Below, one piece after another: positions 18,224-27,008 of a stretch of 64,000 nucleotides of DNA. Both the position numbers and the translations under genes were made by a program. How positions within the stretch are numbered: the first letter of the stretch is position 1; every line of letters starts with the position of its first letter. Origin of the DNA: Planctomycetota bacterium (lineage in GTDB: Bacteria > Planctomycetota > PLA2 > JAEUHO01); contig JADZCA010000063.1 of assembly GCA_020851795.1 (NCBI GenBank), positions 1 through 64,000 of the forward strand. Reading direction: 5' to 3'. The notes under the pieces are model-generated. The model saw only the letters and a list, made by a program, of their open reading frames with translations. It searched no databases and was not told the origin of the DNA.

Positions 18224-18940
18224 GTGTGCGTCCTCCTCGTCCACCACCGCGTCCGCGCCGACGCGCCGGTCGTGCTCCTCGCCAACCGCGACGAGGCCTA
18301 CGACCGCGCGTTCGCCGCACCCGCGCCGTGGCCGGCGTCGCCCGACGGGGGCGCGTTCGTCGCCCCGCGCGACGGGAAGGCCGGCGGGACGTGGGTGGGC
18401 GCGTCGCCGCGAGGGCTCGTCGTCGCGCTGACCAACCGCGGCCCGACGCCCCCGCGCGACGGCGTGCGCAGCCGCGGGCTCCTCGTCGTGGACGTGCTCC
18501 GCCGCGCCGACGTCGCCGACGCGCGGGCGTTCCTCGACCGCCACCTGAAGACCACCGCCTACGAACCGTTCCACTTGCTCGTGCTCGGCCGCGACGACGG
18601 GCTCGTCGTGGCCGGCACGCGCGAGGGCACGACGTGCCGGACGCTGCCCGCCGGCGTCCACGTCGTGACGAACCTCCACGACCTCGACACCGTGCCGGTC
18701 CCCGCCGCGGGCGCGCCGCGGGACGGCGAGCCGCTCGACGCGCTCGTCGCACGCCTCGAACGCCTCGCCGCCGACCGCGACACGCCGCTCCCCGGCGACC
18801 ACCGCATCTGCAAGGTGGGCCGCACGCGAGGCACGGTGTGCTCGGCGGTCGTGACGCTGCCCGCCGACGGGGCGCCGCGGATGCGCTTCGCCCCCGGCCC
18901 GCCGCACACGACCGCGTTCGCCGACGTCACGTCCGCGTGA
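18224..18940 (+). CDS. NRDE (TANGO2-like) family protein
   Basis: A 238-residue protein of the NRDE/TANGO2 family, with LLANRDEAYDR near residue 20 and GGTWVGASPRGLVVALTNRG near 50-70. The family has an Ntn-hydrolase-like layout in which Cys2 follows the initiator Met. GTG 18224 places Cys exactly at position 2, which decides the start over longer in-frame extensions. Animal TANGO2/HRG-9 proteins are tied to heme handling and lipid metabolism; the bacterial role is not established. The stop lies three bases before the convergent APH-fold gene. Confidence 0.8.
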   Translation: MCVLLVHHRVRADAPVVLLANRDEAYDRAFAAPAPWPASPDGGAFVAPRDGKAGGTWVGASPRGLVVALTNRGPTPPRDGVRSRGLLVVDVLRRADVADARAFLDRHLKTTAYEPFHLLVLGRDDGLVVAGTREGTTCRTLPAGVHVVTNLHDLDTVPVPAAGAPRDGEPLDALVARLERLAADRDTPLPGDHRICKVGRTRGTVCSAVVTLPADGAPRMRFAPGPPHTTAFADVTSA

Positions 18941-18943
18941 GCG

Positions 18944-19882
18944 TCACGCCGCGCCCGCGATGCGCGCGGCCGCGGCCGCCGACAGCGCGGCGAGCAGGGC
19001 CAGCGACACCGGCGCCTCGCCGGGCGGGATCGCCGCGACCGCCGCGGCCGTGAGCAGCAGCCGGTAGAGCGGGATGCGCGCCCGGGCCGCGCGCTCGTCG
19101 CCCCCGGCCCGTCCCCACGCCGCGACGAGCGCGGCCCCCGATCGGGTGGCCTCGGGCCCCTCGATCGCGAACGAGAGGTGCGCGAGGTCGAGCACGGGGT
19201 CGCCGAGGCGCAGCGCCTCGAAGTCGCGCCATCCCGAGAACGCGCGGCGCTCGACGGTCAGCTCGCGCAGGCCGGGCGCCCCGTGGCACGGCGCGAGCGG
19301 GAGGTCGGCCGCCAGCGCCTCCGTCGCCTGCCCGACCACGTCGCGCACCGCCGCGAGCGTGGCGGCGGGCACGTCGTCGCGGTCGGTCAGGCGGCCGAGG
19401 TGACGGTCGGCGCAGCGGCGCACGCGCTCCCGCCAGCCCCCCGCCGACCCGCCCGGGACGACGGACGCCGGCAGCGCGTGCAGCGCCGCCAGCGCGCCGA
19501 CCGCGGCGCCGAGCACCGCGTCGCGGCCCGCCGGCCCGAGCACCGGCCACGCCACCGCGGCGTCGGTCGCCCCGAGGCGCCGCTCGACGGCGACGGCGGG
19601 CACGCCCTCGGCGCCGGGGCGCCACGCGAGGCTCGCGGGGACGACGAGGCCGGCGCCCGCGAGCGCGGGCAGCGCGCTCACGCCGTGCGCCACCGCCGCG
19701 GCCGAGGCGCCGTCGAGCCCGAGCTTGAGGCGGAAGGCCCCGCCACGGGTGCGCACGGCGTAGCGCGCCACGCCGCGGGGGCCGTCGGGCTCGCGCAGGA
19801 TCGCGACCGGGGGCGGCAGCTCGGGGGCGGCCGCCTCGAAGAGCGCGGCGACGGTCTCAGGGTCTTCGGCGAGGTCGTGCAC
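18944..19882 (-). CDS. APH/choline-kinase-fold protein, likely catalytically impaired
   Basis: A 312-residue protein with the C-lobe layout of aminoglycoside phosphotransferase and choline kinases. The Brenner motif, normally HGD followed by N, reads CHGAPGLRE here, so the catalytic Asp and metal-binding Asn are missing. The usual IDW/IDFE metal motif appears as GWRDFE, followed by the family's GDPVLDLAHL. It may be a pseudokinase that binds a small molecule or partner, or a very divergent enzyme. A good ribosome-binding site (GGAGG) precedes ATG 19882. No resistance role is implied. Confidence 0.65.
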   Translation of the reverse strand: MHDLAEDPETVAALFEAAAPELPPPVAILREPDGPRGVARYAVRTRGGAFRLKLGLDGASAAAVAHGVSALPALAGAGLVVPASLAWRPGAEGVPAVAVERRLGATDAAVAWPVLGPAGRDAVLGAAVGALAALHALPASVVPGGSAGGWRERVRRCADRHLGRLTDRDDVPAATLAAVRDVVGQATEALAADLPLAPCHGAPGLRELTVERRAFSGWRDFEALRLGDPVLDLAHLSFAIEGPEATRSGAALVAAWGRAGGDERAARARIPLYRLLLTAAAVAAIPPGEAPVSLALLAALSAAAAARIAGAA

Positions 19883-19976
19883 GGCGGAGCCTCCGCCGAG
19901 AACTCGCCGCAGCGCGCCCCGCGGTCACACCCGCGTCGCGCGGACGCCCCCGAGGCCCCCGTCCGGGGCGCGCGGG

Positions 19977-21452
19977 TCAGGGCCCGAACGCGCCGCGCAG
20001 GAACGTCGCGGCGACGGCCTCGCCGGGCGCCGAGACCGAGAGGTCGAGGCCCTGCATGCCGTCGGTGACCACGTCGAGGTCCACCTGCGTCACGTCGGAG
20101 TCGACGACCTCGTACTGCAGCAGCACCGTCTTGCCGCTGCCGGTGGCGAGCGCGACCACGGTGGACGAGCCGATGTCGAGCACGAGCACCGCGAGGCGCG
20201 TGCTCCCCTGCTCGACGCCGCCGACGTCGTCGTCCACGGTGCGCGAGAAGCCCTGACCGATGTCGTCGGTCTGCGAGTAGACGAGGCCCTGGCGGTCGGT
20301 GTAGGCGTCGAGGCCCTGGAGGAACCACTGCTCCTCGGGCGTCAGCAGGCTCGCGACCGGGTTCTGGGTGAACTCCTGCTCGCGCGCCTCCGCGGTCCCG
20401 AAGCCGTCGGGGTTGATCACGACGAGCCCGGCCTGCGGCTCCTCGGCGATCGTCATCCAGATCCGGTCGGTGATCGGCCCGTACGTGAGGTCGCCCGCGC
20501 CGTCCACGAGCGGGGCCGACAGGCCCGCCGACTCCTCGGCGTCGATCTCGGTGAACGCGTAGAGGTCCACCACCGAGAGCCGTCCCCCGCCCGAGCCGTC
20601 GCCGTGCGCGACGTAGAGGCGGTTGCGGGTCGGGTCGATCGCGGGCCGGCGCGCGAGGTAGGGAGCGGGCGTGGGCGCCGTGAGCTCGATCGAGGCCGGG
20701 ATCTCGGCGCGCGACGTCGTGTCCACGCGGTGGACGCGCACGCGGTTCGTCGCGAGGTCCACGGCCGTCGCGTAGAGCGTGCGCCCGTCCGCGGCGATCG
20801 CCATGCCGAGCGCCACGCGCTCGCCCGACTCGCCCGCGAGCGCGATCGTCGTCATCGTGGCGGCGCCCGGCGCGAACCACGCGAGCCGGTCGCTGCCGGG
20901 CCCCGCGTCGGTCAGCCACACGAAGACCTCGTCGTCGGAGCCGAGGACGTCGCGCGACGCGAGCCCCACCGGCGCCGCGGTCGCCGCCACGGGGGTCCCC
21001 GTGTCGGCGTCGATCTCGTAGACGTTGCCGTCGTCGGAGGCGACGAACAGCGTCGGCCGCGGCCCCGGCGTGAAGTGGAAGTCGAACTGGTCCTCGAGGT
21101 AGTGGTCCTCGTCGTTGACGACCACGCCCTCGTGCACGACGACGCGGTGGTCGGCGCCCGGGATGAGGCGACCGCCGCTCGGGAGGATCACGATCGCGTT
21201 CGGGTCGCTCGGGTCGGGGAACGCGCGGGCCTCGAGGTCTTCGCCGTTGGCCTCGATGCCGACGGCCTCCTCGTCGAGGATGCGGACGGGCACGTCGAAG
21301 ACCACCCGGATGGTCCCGACCCAGCCCGCCAGCACCTGCCCGTCGGCCGGGAAGTGGGAGACGACGTGGGGACGGTTCTGGGCGTGGATGGCCCCGCAGC
21401 CGAAGAGGCAGAGGGCGAGGAGACCCGCGAGGAAGGAGGGAGCGCGCTTCAC
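19977..21452 (-). CDS. Lipoprotein with Ig-like domain and beta-propeller
   Basis: A 491-residue lipoprotein. The signal peptide ends with lipobox LFGC, so the mature protein is lipid-anchored on Cys19. Residues 25-135 look like a bacterial Ig-like (SbsA-type) domain. From about residue 140 repeated blades such as LFVASDDGNVYEIDADTG, ADGRTLYATAVDLATNRV and RNRLYVAHGDGSG suggest a six- or seven-bladed beta-propeller. No catalytic motif is visible; binding or surface display is likely. GTG 21452 is chosen because it opens the signal peptide, and a TATCCT box lies six bases upstream with no Shine-Dalgarno. It is divergent from the SprT-like gene. Confidence 0.78.
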   Translation of the reverse strand: MKRAPSFLAGLLALCLFGCGAIHAQNRPHVVSHFPADGQVLAGWVGTIRVVFDVPVRILDEEAVGIEANGEDLEARAFPDPSDPNAIVILPSGGRLIPGADHRVVVHEGVVVNDEDHYLEDQFDFHFTPGPRPTLFVASDDGNVYEIDADTGTPVAATAAPVGLASRDVLGSDDEVFVWLTDAGPGSDRLAWFAPGAATMTTIALAGESGERVALGMAIAADGRTLYATAVDLATNRVRVHRVDTTSRAEIPASIELTAPTPAPYLARRPAIDPTRNRLYVAHGDGSGGGRLSVVDLYAFTEIDAEESAGLSAPLVDGAGDLTYGPITDRIWMTIAEEPQAGLVVINPDGFGTAEAREQEFTQNPVASLLTPEEQWFLQGLDAYTDRQGLVYSQTDDIGQGFSRTVDDDVGGVEQGSTRLAVLVLDIGSSTVVALATGSGKTVLLQYEVVDSDVTQVDLDVVTDGMQGLDLSVSAPGEAVAATFLRGAFGP

Positions 21453-21458
21453 CCCGGA

Positions 21459-21464
21459 AGGATA
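21459..21464 (-). promoter_or_regulatory. TATCCT -10 box, probably leaderless
   Basis: On the minus strand TATCCT ends six bases before the GTG start at 21452, the spacing at which transcription would begin at the start codon. No ribosome-binding site is present. Confidence 0.5.
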
Positions 21465-21543
21465 CCGGCCCCGGGGCGGGGGCGGGCGCGGCGCGTCGGG
21501 CGGGGCCCGTCCGCCCGCCGCCGGGTGCGTCCCTCGCGCGACG

Positions 21544-21549
21544 TAGGCT
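21544..21549 (+). promoter_or_regulatory. TAGGCT -10 box, probably leaderless
   Basis: TAGGCT ends ten bases before the GTG start at 21560, with no purine-rich ribosome-binding site between them. Confidence 0.45.
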
Positions 21550-21559
21550 CTCCGGCGTC

Positions 21560-22150
21560 GTGCTCCCCCACATCGCGCTCGACGCCGAGCGGGACCGGGC
21601 CTTCGAGGCCGTGGGGAGAGCGCTCGCCCTGGCGGGGTGGCCGCCGGTCCCCGTCCGGTGGAACCGCCGCCTGCGCCGCGCCGGCCGCGCGGTGATCCAC
21701 CGGCACGGCAGCGCGCTGCGGGCGACCATCGAGCTCTCGCCGGCGTACTTCGAGGTCTACCCGTACGACCTCGCCGGGATCCTCGTCCACGAGGCCGTCC
21801 ACGTCGGGCTCGCGGTCGCGGGACGCCCCTTCGGCCACGGCCCGGTGTTCCGCCGCGTCTGCCTCGCCGCCGGCGGGCGCCTGCACAGCCGGCCGATGCC
21901 GGGACGCGTCTGGCGCTACCGGTGCCCGGTGTGCGAGGCGACGCTCGAGCGCCGCCGCCGACCGAGCGGCGACCGGTGGTGCGCGGCCTGTGCATCGGAA
22001 GCGTCGCGCGGAGGTCGCCCCCCGTTCACGCGCGACCGCGCCCTCGTCCTCGTGGGCCTGCGCTTCTCCGCGGCGGAGACCGCCGACGCGGTGCCGGCGT
22101 CCCCCCCCGTCGCGGGCGCCGACGCGATTGACAAGGCCTCCCCGGCGTGA
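21560..22150 (+). CDS. SprT-like zinc metalloprotein
   Basis: A 196-residue protein of the SprT/WSS1-type metallopeptidase fold. The zinc-binding HEAVH motif is at residues 77-81, followed by FGHGPVFRR, the third-ligand region of the family. A C-terminal zinc ribbon is visible as CPVC then CAAC with about 20 residues between. SprT-like proteins in eukaryotes cleave DNA-protein crosslinks; the bacterial function is unclear. The last 50 residues are low-complexity. The stop overlaps the region just before the PASTA gene, so the two may be transcribed together. Start GTG 21560 is supported by the adjacent TAGGCT box. Confidence 0.78.
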   Translation: MLPHIALDAERDRAFEAVGRALALAGWPPVPVRWNRRLRRAGRAVIHRHGSALRATIELSPAYFEVYPYDLAGILVHEAVHVGLAVAGRPFGHGPVFRRVCLAAGGRLHSRPMPGRVWRYRCPVCEATLERRRRPSGDRWCAACASEASRGGRPPFTRDRALVLVGLRFSAAETADAVPASPPVAGADAIDKASPA

Positions 22151-22185
22151 TGCCGTGCGGCCGGTGGGTCCTCGCGGAGCTGCTC

Positions 22186-24066
22186 ATGCGCTGCATGCGT
22201 GCGTGGTCGTGGACGGCGGTCGTGGTCAGCCTCGTGGCCCTCTGCGGCGTCGCCGCCGCGGGCGGCGGGCGTGCGGTCCCCGACGTCGTCGGCCTGCCGC
22301 AGGCGGCCGCGCAGGCCGAGCTCGCGGCCGCGGGCTTCCGCGCCGTCGTCGCGCCGGCGTCGGGCGAGCCCGCGGGCGTCGTGGCGCGCCAGGAGCCGGG
22401 CGGCTTCTGGTTCAGCGACCCGTCGGTCCCCGTGACGATCTACGTGCGCGGGGCCGGCGCCGCGCCGTCCGTCCCGACCGCGCCGTCGGTCCCCGTCCCG
22501 CCGGGCAGCACGCCCCCCTCGCCGCCCACGCCGAGCAGCCAGGCCGCGCTCGTCCCGACCGTGGTCGGCAAGACCGAGGCCGAGGCGATCACCGCGCTGC
22601 GGGCGTGGCGCGTGGCCGTGGACCCGGTGCAGACCGCGCCCGGCGACGTGGGCCGCGTCGTGGACCAGGACCCGCCGCCCGGCACCGCGCTCGCGGCCGG
22701 TGAGCAGGTCCGCATCGCGGTGGGCCGCGCCGACGCCCCGAGCTCCGACGCCCGCGCGATCCCCAACGTGGTCGGCCTGTCGCTCGACGCGGCGCTGCAG
22801 ACGCTGCAGTCGTCGCAGCTGGTCCCGCTCGTCAACCGCGTGCCCTCCGACGCGGCGGGCGACGGCAAGGTCCTCTCGCAGGAGCCCGCCGCGGGCGCGG
22901 TCGTCGCGCGCGGGAGCAACATCGTCGTCAACGTCGGGCGCGCGGGCGGGTCGGGGCTCCTCGAGCTCGACGTCCCCGACGTGCGGCGCCTGTCGGAGGC
23001 GGAGGCGCGGGCGCGGCTGCGCACGGCCGGGCTCGCCATCGTCGTCGAGGACCGCCTCGCGGACGCGTCGTCGGCCAACCTCGTGGTGGACCAGTCCCCG
23101 CCGCCGGGCACGCGCGCCGCGCGCGAGACGCCCGTGACGATCGTGGTCGGTCGCCTGCTCCTGCTCCCGGTGGCGGTGCCCGACGTGATGGGGCGCGAGG
23201 CCCCCGAGGCCGAGCGCGCGCTGCGCGACGCGGGCTTCGTCGTCGAGCGCGCGACGGCGCTCTCGCTGCCGGGGAGCGCCGGCCGCGTCGTGGCGCAGGA
23301 GCCCGCGGGCGGCCAGTCGGCGATCCGCGGGTCGGTCGTGCGCGTCACCGTCGGCCAGTCGTCGGCGACGTCGATGACCAACGTGCCCGCGGTCGCGGGA
23401 CTGGGCGAGGCGGCGGCGACGCAGCGCCTGCAGGCGATGGGCTTCACGGTCGTGCGCCAGGCGATCCCGGGCGCCTCGACCGAGAGCGGGCTCGTGCGCG
23501 GGACGCAGCCCGCGACGGGGACGCCGCTCCCGCGCGGCGCCGAGGTGCGCCTGCTCGTCGTCGAGGCCGCCGCCGTGCCGGCCGCGCCCGGGCTGCCGAG
23601 CTACGTGGGCACCGACGCCGCGGCGGCGCAGGCCGACCTGCAGGCGCGCGGCTACGCGGTGACGATCTCGCCGGTCGTCGGCGTGCCGCCGGGCCGCGTG
23701 ATGGGGCAGATGCCGGCCGCGGGCACGCCGCTCGCCCGCGGGAGCACGGTGACGCTGACGGTCGCGCGCGCGCCGAGCCTCGCGCAGGTGACGCTGGTGT
23801 CGCCGCCGTCGGGGACGTCGCTCCCGAAGAACTACGGCGTGCTGTTCGTCTGGAACCCGGTCCCGGGTGCGGACGACTACCAGTTCGAGATCTTCAAGTG
23901 GAAGGACGACACCTGGGTCGTCGCCGACAACGACATCGAGCGCAAGACCGAGAAGCGCCCGTCGCGGGTCAAGTCGGGCGTCTACCAGTGGCACGTCCGC
24001 GCGCGCCGCGCCAACGGCTCCATCCTCGGCGACTGGAGCGAGTGGCGCCGCCTCACGATCTACTGA
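22186..24066 (+). CDS. Secreted protein with seven PASTA repeats and an Fn3-like tail
   Basis: A 626-residue exported protein. A signal peptide of about 27 residues is followed by seven PASTA domains, each about 70 residues, opening VPDVVGL, VPTVVGK, IPNVVGL, VPDVRRL, VPDVMGR, VPAVAGL and LPSYVGT and closing with the P-x-x-G-T turn. A Pro/Ser linker separates repeats one and two. The last 90 residues (from SPPSGTSLPKNYGVLFVW) look like a fibronectin-III-type domain. PASTA domains bind muropeptides and normally sit on PknB-type kinases or penicillin-binding proteins; here there is no kinase or transpeptidase. ATG 22186 is chosen for its GGAG six bases upstream and for the signal peptide. Confidence 0.88.
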   Translation: MRCMRAWSWTAVVVSLVALCGVAAAGGGRAVPDVVGLPQAAAQAELAAAGFRAVVAPASGEPAGVVARQEPGGFWFSDPSVPVTIYVRGAGAAPSVPTAPSVPVPPGSTPPSPPTPSSQAALVPTVVGKTEAEAITALRAWRVAVDPVQTAPGDVGRVVDQDPPPGTALAAGEQVRIAVGRADAPSSDARAIPNVVGLSLDAALQTLQSSQLVPLVNRVPSDAAGDGKVLSQEPAAGAVVARGSNIVVNVGRAGGSGLLELDVPDVRRLSEAEARARLRTAGLAIVVEDRLADASSANLVVDQSPPPGTRAARETPVTIVVGRLLLLPVAVPDVMGREAPEAERALRDAGFVVERATALSLPGSAGRVVAQEPAGGQSAIRGSVVRVTVGQSSATSMTNVPAVAGLGEAAATQRLQAMGFTVVRQAIPGASTESGLVRGTQPATGTPLPRGAEVRLLVVEAAAVPAAPGLPSYVGTDAAAAQADLQARGYAVTISPVVGVPPGRVMGQMPAAGTPLARGSTVTLTVARAPSLAQVTLVSPPSGTSLPKNYGVLFVWNPVPGADDYQFEIFKWKDDTWVVADNDIERKTEKRPSRVKSGVYQWHVRARRANGSILGDWSEWRRLTIY

Positions 24067-24182
24067 CCCCCGCGCGACGCCGGGCGGAGCCAGGCCCGCG
24101 GGAGCGGCCGCGGCGATCGCGTACTCGCACCGCCGTACGCTGAGCCGCGGCCCGACGACGAGGAGTCTGCGACGAGGAGGAG

Positions 24183-24213
24183 GGTGCCCGAAGCCGCTGC
24201 GGCTGAGGGCACC
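24183..24213. terminator. Two-part hairpin between convergent genes
   Basis: A 7-bp outer stem (24183-24189 with 24207-24213) encloses a 5-bp inner stem around CTG. It lies between the convergent PASTA and GGDEF genes, so it can act as a bidirectional terminator. Nothing else is seen in 24067-24273. Confidence 0.5.
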
Positions 24214-24273
24214 GCGAACCCCGGGCCTCAGCGAGCGCGGGCGCCCTCGCCTCAACGCAACGCGCAGGCACTT

Positions 24274-25542
24274 CTAGTGGGCGACGTCGCCCCAGGCGAC
24301 CGAGCGCGCCTCGACCGAGCCCGCCTCGAAGACGCGGTCGCCGCCGTGGCGCTTGGCGGCGAGGCTCGCGCGGTCGGCGAGGCGCACGAGCACCTCGGCG
24401 CCGTCCTCGTCGCGCAGGTCGCCCGTCGTCGCGATGCCGACGCTGGCGCCCAGCCGCAGCGAAGACCCCGCGTCCACCACGACCGCGCGCACCGCGTCGC
24501 GGACGCGGTCGGCGGCCGCGTGCGCCGCCCCGAGGTCGGTGGACGGCAGCAGCGCGCAGAACTCGTCGCCGCCGTAGCGCACGAGCACGTCGCCCTCGCG
24601 CAGGCTCGACCGCAGCGCCGACGCGACCGCCCGCAGCGTCTCGTCGCCGGCGAGGTGCCCCCACTGGTCGTTGACGCGCTTGAAGCGGTCGAGGTCGATC
24701 ATCAGGACGGCGAGCGAGCCGCCGTAGCGGCGCACGCGCGCCGTCTCGCGCTCGAGCGTGTCGCGCAGCGTGCCGCGGTTGAACAGCCCCGTCAGCGGGT
24801 CCACGAACGCCTGGCGGGCGAGGATGCGGTTCGCCTCGCGCAGGCTCTCCTCGAGGGCGCGCCGGTCGGAGAGGTCCACGAGCACGACGACCGCGCCGAC
24901 GCCGCCCGGCCGCGGCGCGAGCGTCGCGCGCACCGAGGGGCCGCCGACGACGGTCGCGTCCCCGGTGAAGGTCCCGCCGCCGACGCAGGCGACGGCGAAG
25001 GCCGCCCGCGCGCCGTCGTCGCCGTCGGGGACCACGAGGGCGCCCAGGAGGGCGCCCGCGACCGGGCGGCGACCGTCGCCGGCGAGGCGCGCCCACGCGC
25101 GGTTGGCCGTGCGGACCCGCCCGTCCCCGTCGGTGGTCAGGACCGCCGCGCCCGCCGCGTCGAGGACCTCCGCGGCCGCGCGGTCGGCCCGGCGGGCGAG
25201 CGCGTCGTCGAGGCGCGCCTCGAGCGCGGGCGGCGCGCCGTCCACCGGCACGACCGCGCAGGGGTCGGCGCGGAGCACCGCGGGCGGCACCGGCCGACCG
25301 TCCTCGAGGAGGACCACCGGGCGCGCAAGGGCGCGGGCCGCCCGCACGGCGTCCTCGGGCGAGCCCGCGGTGAGGGCGACCGCGTCGAAGGCCGCGCCCT
25401 GCTCGACCGCGCGGCGCAGCGCCTCCGCGGTGGGTGCGACGACCGAGGTCGCGCCGGCGGCGCGGAGCGCCTCCTCGAGCGTCGCCGCCCGGCTCGCGTC
25501 ACCTTCGATGAGGAGGAGGACCACTCGTTGCTCCCCGCGCAT
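24274..25542 (-). CDS. Diguanylate cyclase, REC-like/PAS/GGDEF
   Basis: A 422-residue cytoplasmic enzyme predicted to make c-di-GMP from two GTP. The first 115 residues look like a divergent receiver (VLLLIEGDASRAATLEEAL), but the phosphoacceptor region is poorly conserved. Residues 125-245 are PAS-like. The GGDEF domain begins at DPLTGLFNRGTL, with an intact GGDEF loop at 324-328 and I-site REGD at 315-318, five residues upstream, so product inhibition is expected. ATG 25542 is chosen over an upstream in-frame extension because the receiver fold starts there; a TATGCT box lies 16 bases upstream. It contrasts with the degenerate GGDEF protein at 17042. Confidence 0.88.
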   Translation of the reverse strand: MRGEQRVVLLLIEGDASRAATLEEALRAAGATSVVAPTAEALRRAVEQGAAFDAVALTAGSPEDAVRAARALARPVVLLEDGRPVPPAVLRADPCAVVPVDGAPPALEARLDDALARRADRAAAEVLDAAGAAVLTTDGDGRVRTANRAWARLAGDGRRPVAGALLGALVVPDGDDGARAAFAVACVGGGTFTGDATVVGGPSVRATLAPRPGGVGAVVVLVDLSDRRALEESLREANRILARQAFVDPLTGLFNRGTLRDTLERETARVRRYGGSLAVLMIDLDRFKRVNDQWGHLAGDETLRAVASALRSSLREGDVLVRYGGDEFCALLPSTDLGAAHAAADRVRDAVRAVVVDAGSSLRLGASVGIATTGDLRDEDGAEVLVRLADRASLAAKRHGGDRVFEAGSVEARSVAWGDVAH

Positions 25543-25752
25543 CCCCCGCGGTTGCGCGGAGCATAGCCCCGCTGCGGCGCGTGGCACGTCCATCCGCCCG
25601 CCGCCGCGAGGGACCCGGCGCGTCCGTCCCGCCGCGCTGTGGAACTTCGGTGGAGAACCGCGAGCCCGCGCGACGCTCGCAGACTGGACGACGTCCATCC
25701 GCGCGGGCGCGGCCCCCGCGTGGCCTCGCGACGGGAGGTTCCGAGACCGAGC

Positions 25753-26523
25753 CTACGCGACGACCGAGTACCCGCCGTCCACGACGACGGTCTGGCCGAC
25801 CACCATCGACGCCAGCGGGCTGACGAGCCAGAGCACGGCGTCGGCGACGTCCTTGGGCTCGACGAGGCGGCCGGCCGGGGTGCGGCGGGCGCTCTCGCTC
25901 AGCATGAGGTCGCGGTTGGGGAAGTGCTTGAGGGCGTCGGTGTCCACGACCCCGGCCGACACCGCGTTGACCCGGACCCCGCGGGGCGCCAGCTCGACGG
26001 CGAGGTGGCGCACGAGGCTCTCGAGCGCCGCCTTGCTCGCCCCGACGGCGGCGTAGTTGGGGATCGCGCGCACCGCGCCGAGGCTCGAGACCGCGACGAC
26101 GTGACCGCCCTTCTCCCCCATCGCGCCCACCGCCCGCTGCGCGAGCGGGAGCAGCGCGGCCGCGTTGATGTCCATCGTCCACGCCCAGTGCTTGGGCGTC
26201 AGCTCGAGCGCCGGCTTGATCACCCCGGACGCGGCGTTGGAGACGAGGATGTCGAGCCCGCCGAACGCGTCCCGGATCGCCGCGAAGGTGTCGTCGTGCG
26301 TCGCCGGGTCGGCGACGTTGCCCTTGACGAGGAGCGCGCGCACCCCCTTCGAGCGGACCTCGGCCGCGGTGTCCTCCGCCGGCTTCTTGTTGCGGAGGTA
26401 GTTGATCGCGACGTCGGCCCCGGCCTCGGCGAGCCGGATCGCGATCGCGCGGCCGATGCCGCGGCTGCCACCGGTCACGAGCGCGCGCTTGCCCTTCAGG
26501 TCGATGGAGAATCCGGCGGCCAT
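25753..26523 (-). CDS. fabL: Enoyl-[acyl-carrier-protein] reductase III (FabL)
   Basis: A 256-residue short-chain dehydrogenase that reduces enoyl-ACP with NADPH in the last step of fatty-acid elongation. It shares with Bacillus FabL the TGGSRGIGRA nucleotide loop, NAASGV, HWAWTMDIN, the active-site YAAVGASK (Tyr-x6-Lys) and DTDALKHFPNR, a set more specific than generic SDRs. FabL is the triclosan-tolerant alternative to FabI. The ATG at 26523 has GAGGG upstream and a TAGAGT box on the minus strand that overlaps the promoter region of the divergent lipoprotein gene. Bases 25543-25752 downstream hold no gene. Confidence 0.88.
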   Translation of the reverse strand: MAAGFSIDLKGKRALVTGGSRGIGRAIAIRLAEAGADVAINYLRNKKPAEDTAAEVRSKGVRALLVKGNVADPATHDDTFAAIRDAFGGLDILVSNAASGVIKPALELTPKHWAWTMDINAAALLPLAQRAVGAMGEKGGHVVAVSSLGAVRAIPNYAAVGASKAALESLVRHLAVELAPRGVRVNAVSAGVVDTDALKHFPNRDLMLSESARRTPAGRLVEPKDVADAVLWLVSPLASMVVGQTVVVDGGYSVVA

Positions 26524-26594
26524 GGGTCCCTCCCGAGGGGGAGGGTACTCTAGGTCGGGAGCCGGCAGGTCCGACTCCCGTCCGGAGGGTTTGC

Positions 26595-26927
26595 GTGGCG
26601 TCCTCCTCGCCCCCTGCGCGCCCGACCCCGGCCCACCGCCCCACCGTCGCCGTCGGCGCGCTGCTCGGGCTCGCCCTCCTCGCCGGCTGCAAGGGCTCGC
26701 CCCGCGCCGCCGAGCGGGGCCCGGTCGCCGACCCCGAGCGGCGCGGTCCGCCGGTGGCGCCCGTCGTGACCGCGCCCTCCACGCCCGTCGTCCCTCCCGG
26801 CGACGGGCTCCCGCCGCGGCCCCCGCCGGGAACGACCACCTCCGACGGCGGCAGCCGGCTCGCGCGACCGACCCCGCTGGGCCAGCTGGCGCCCGAGGAC
26901 GCTCCCGCGGTCCCGGCGGGGCGCTGA
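26595..26927 (+). CDS. Small proline-rich lipoprotein
   Basis: A 110-residue protein with a long basic/Pro N-terminal stretch, a hydrophobic core and lipobox LAGC near residue 32. The mature part is about 78 residues, Pro-rich and disordered with no domain. Start GTG 26595 gives the only reading that contains the lipobox; the N-terminal extension is longer than usual. Function unknown, probably a linker-type lipoprotein. Confidence 0.55.
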   Translation: MASSSPPARPTPAHRPTVAVGALLGLALLAGCKGSPRAAERGPVADPERRGPPVAPVVTAPSTPVVPPGDGLPPRPPPGTTTSDGGSRLARPTPLGQLAPEDAPAVPAGR

Positions 26928-26996
26928 GCCCGGATCTCCCACGAGCCGACGCGGTTGGGGCCGCGCCGGGCCGCCGGCCGCGCGTCGGCGCGCGGG

Positions 26997-27002
26997 TACG
27001 AT
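26997..27002 (+). promoter_or_regulatory. TACGAT -10 box, leaderless DUF1573 gene
   Basis: TACGAT ends six bases before ATG 27009 with no Shine-Dalgarno between, the spacing expected for a leaderless transcript. Confidence 0.55.
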
Positions 27003-27008
27003 CCGCGC

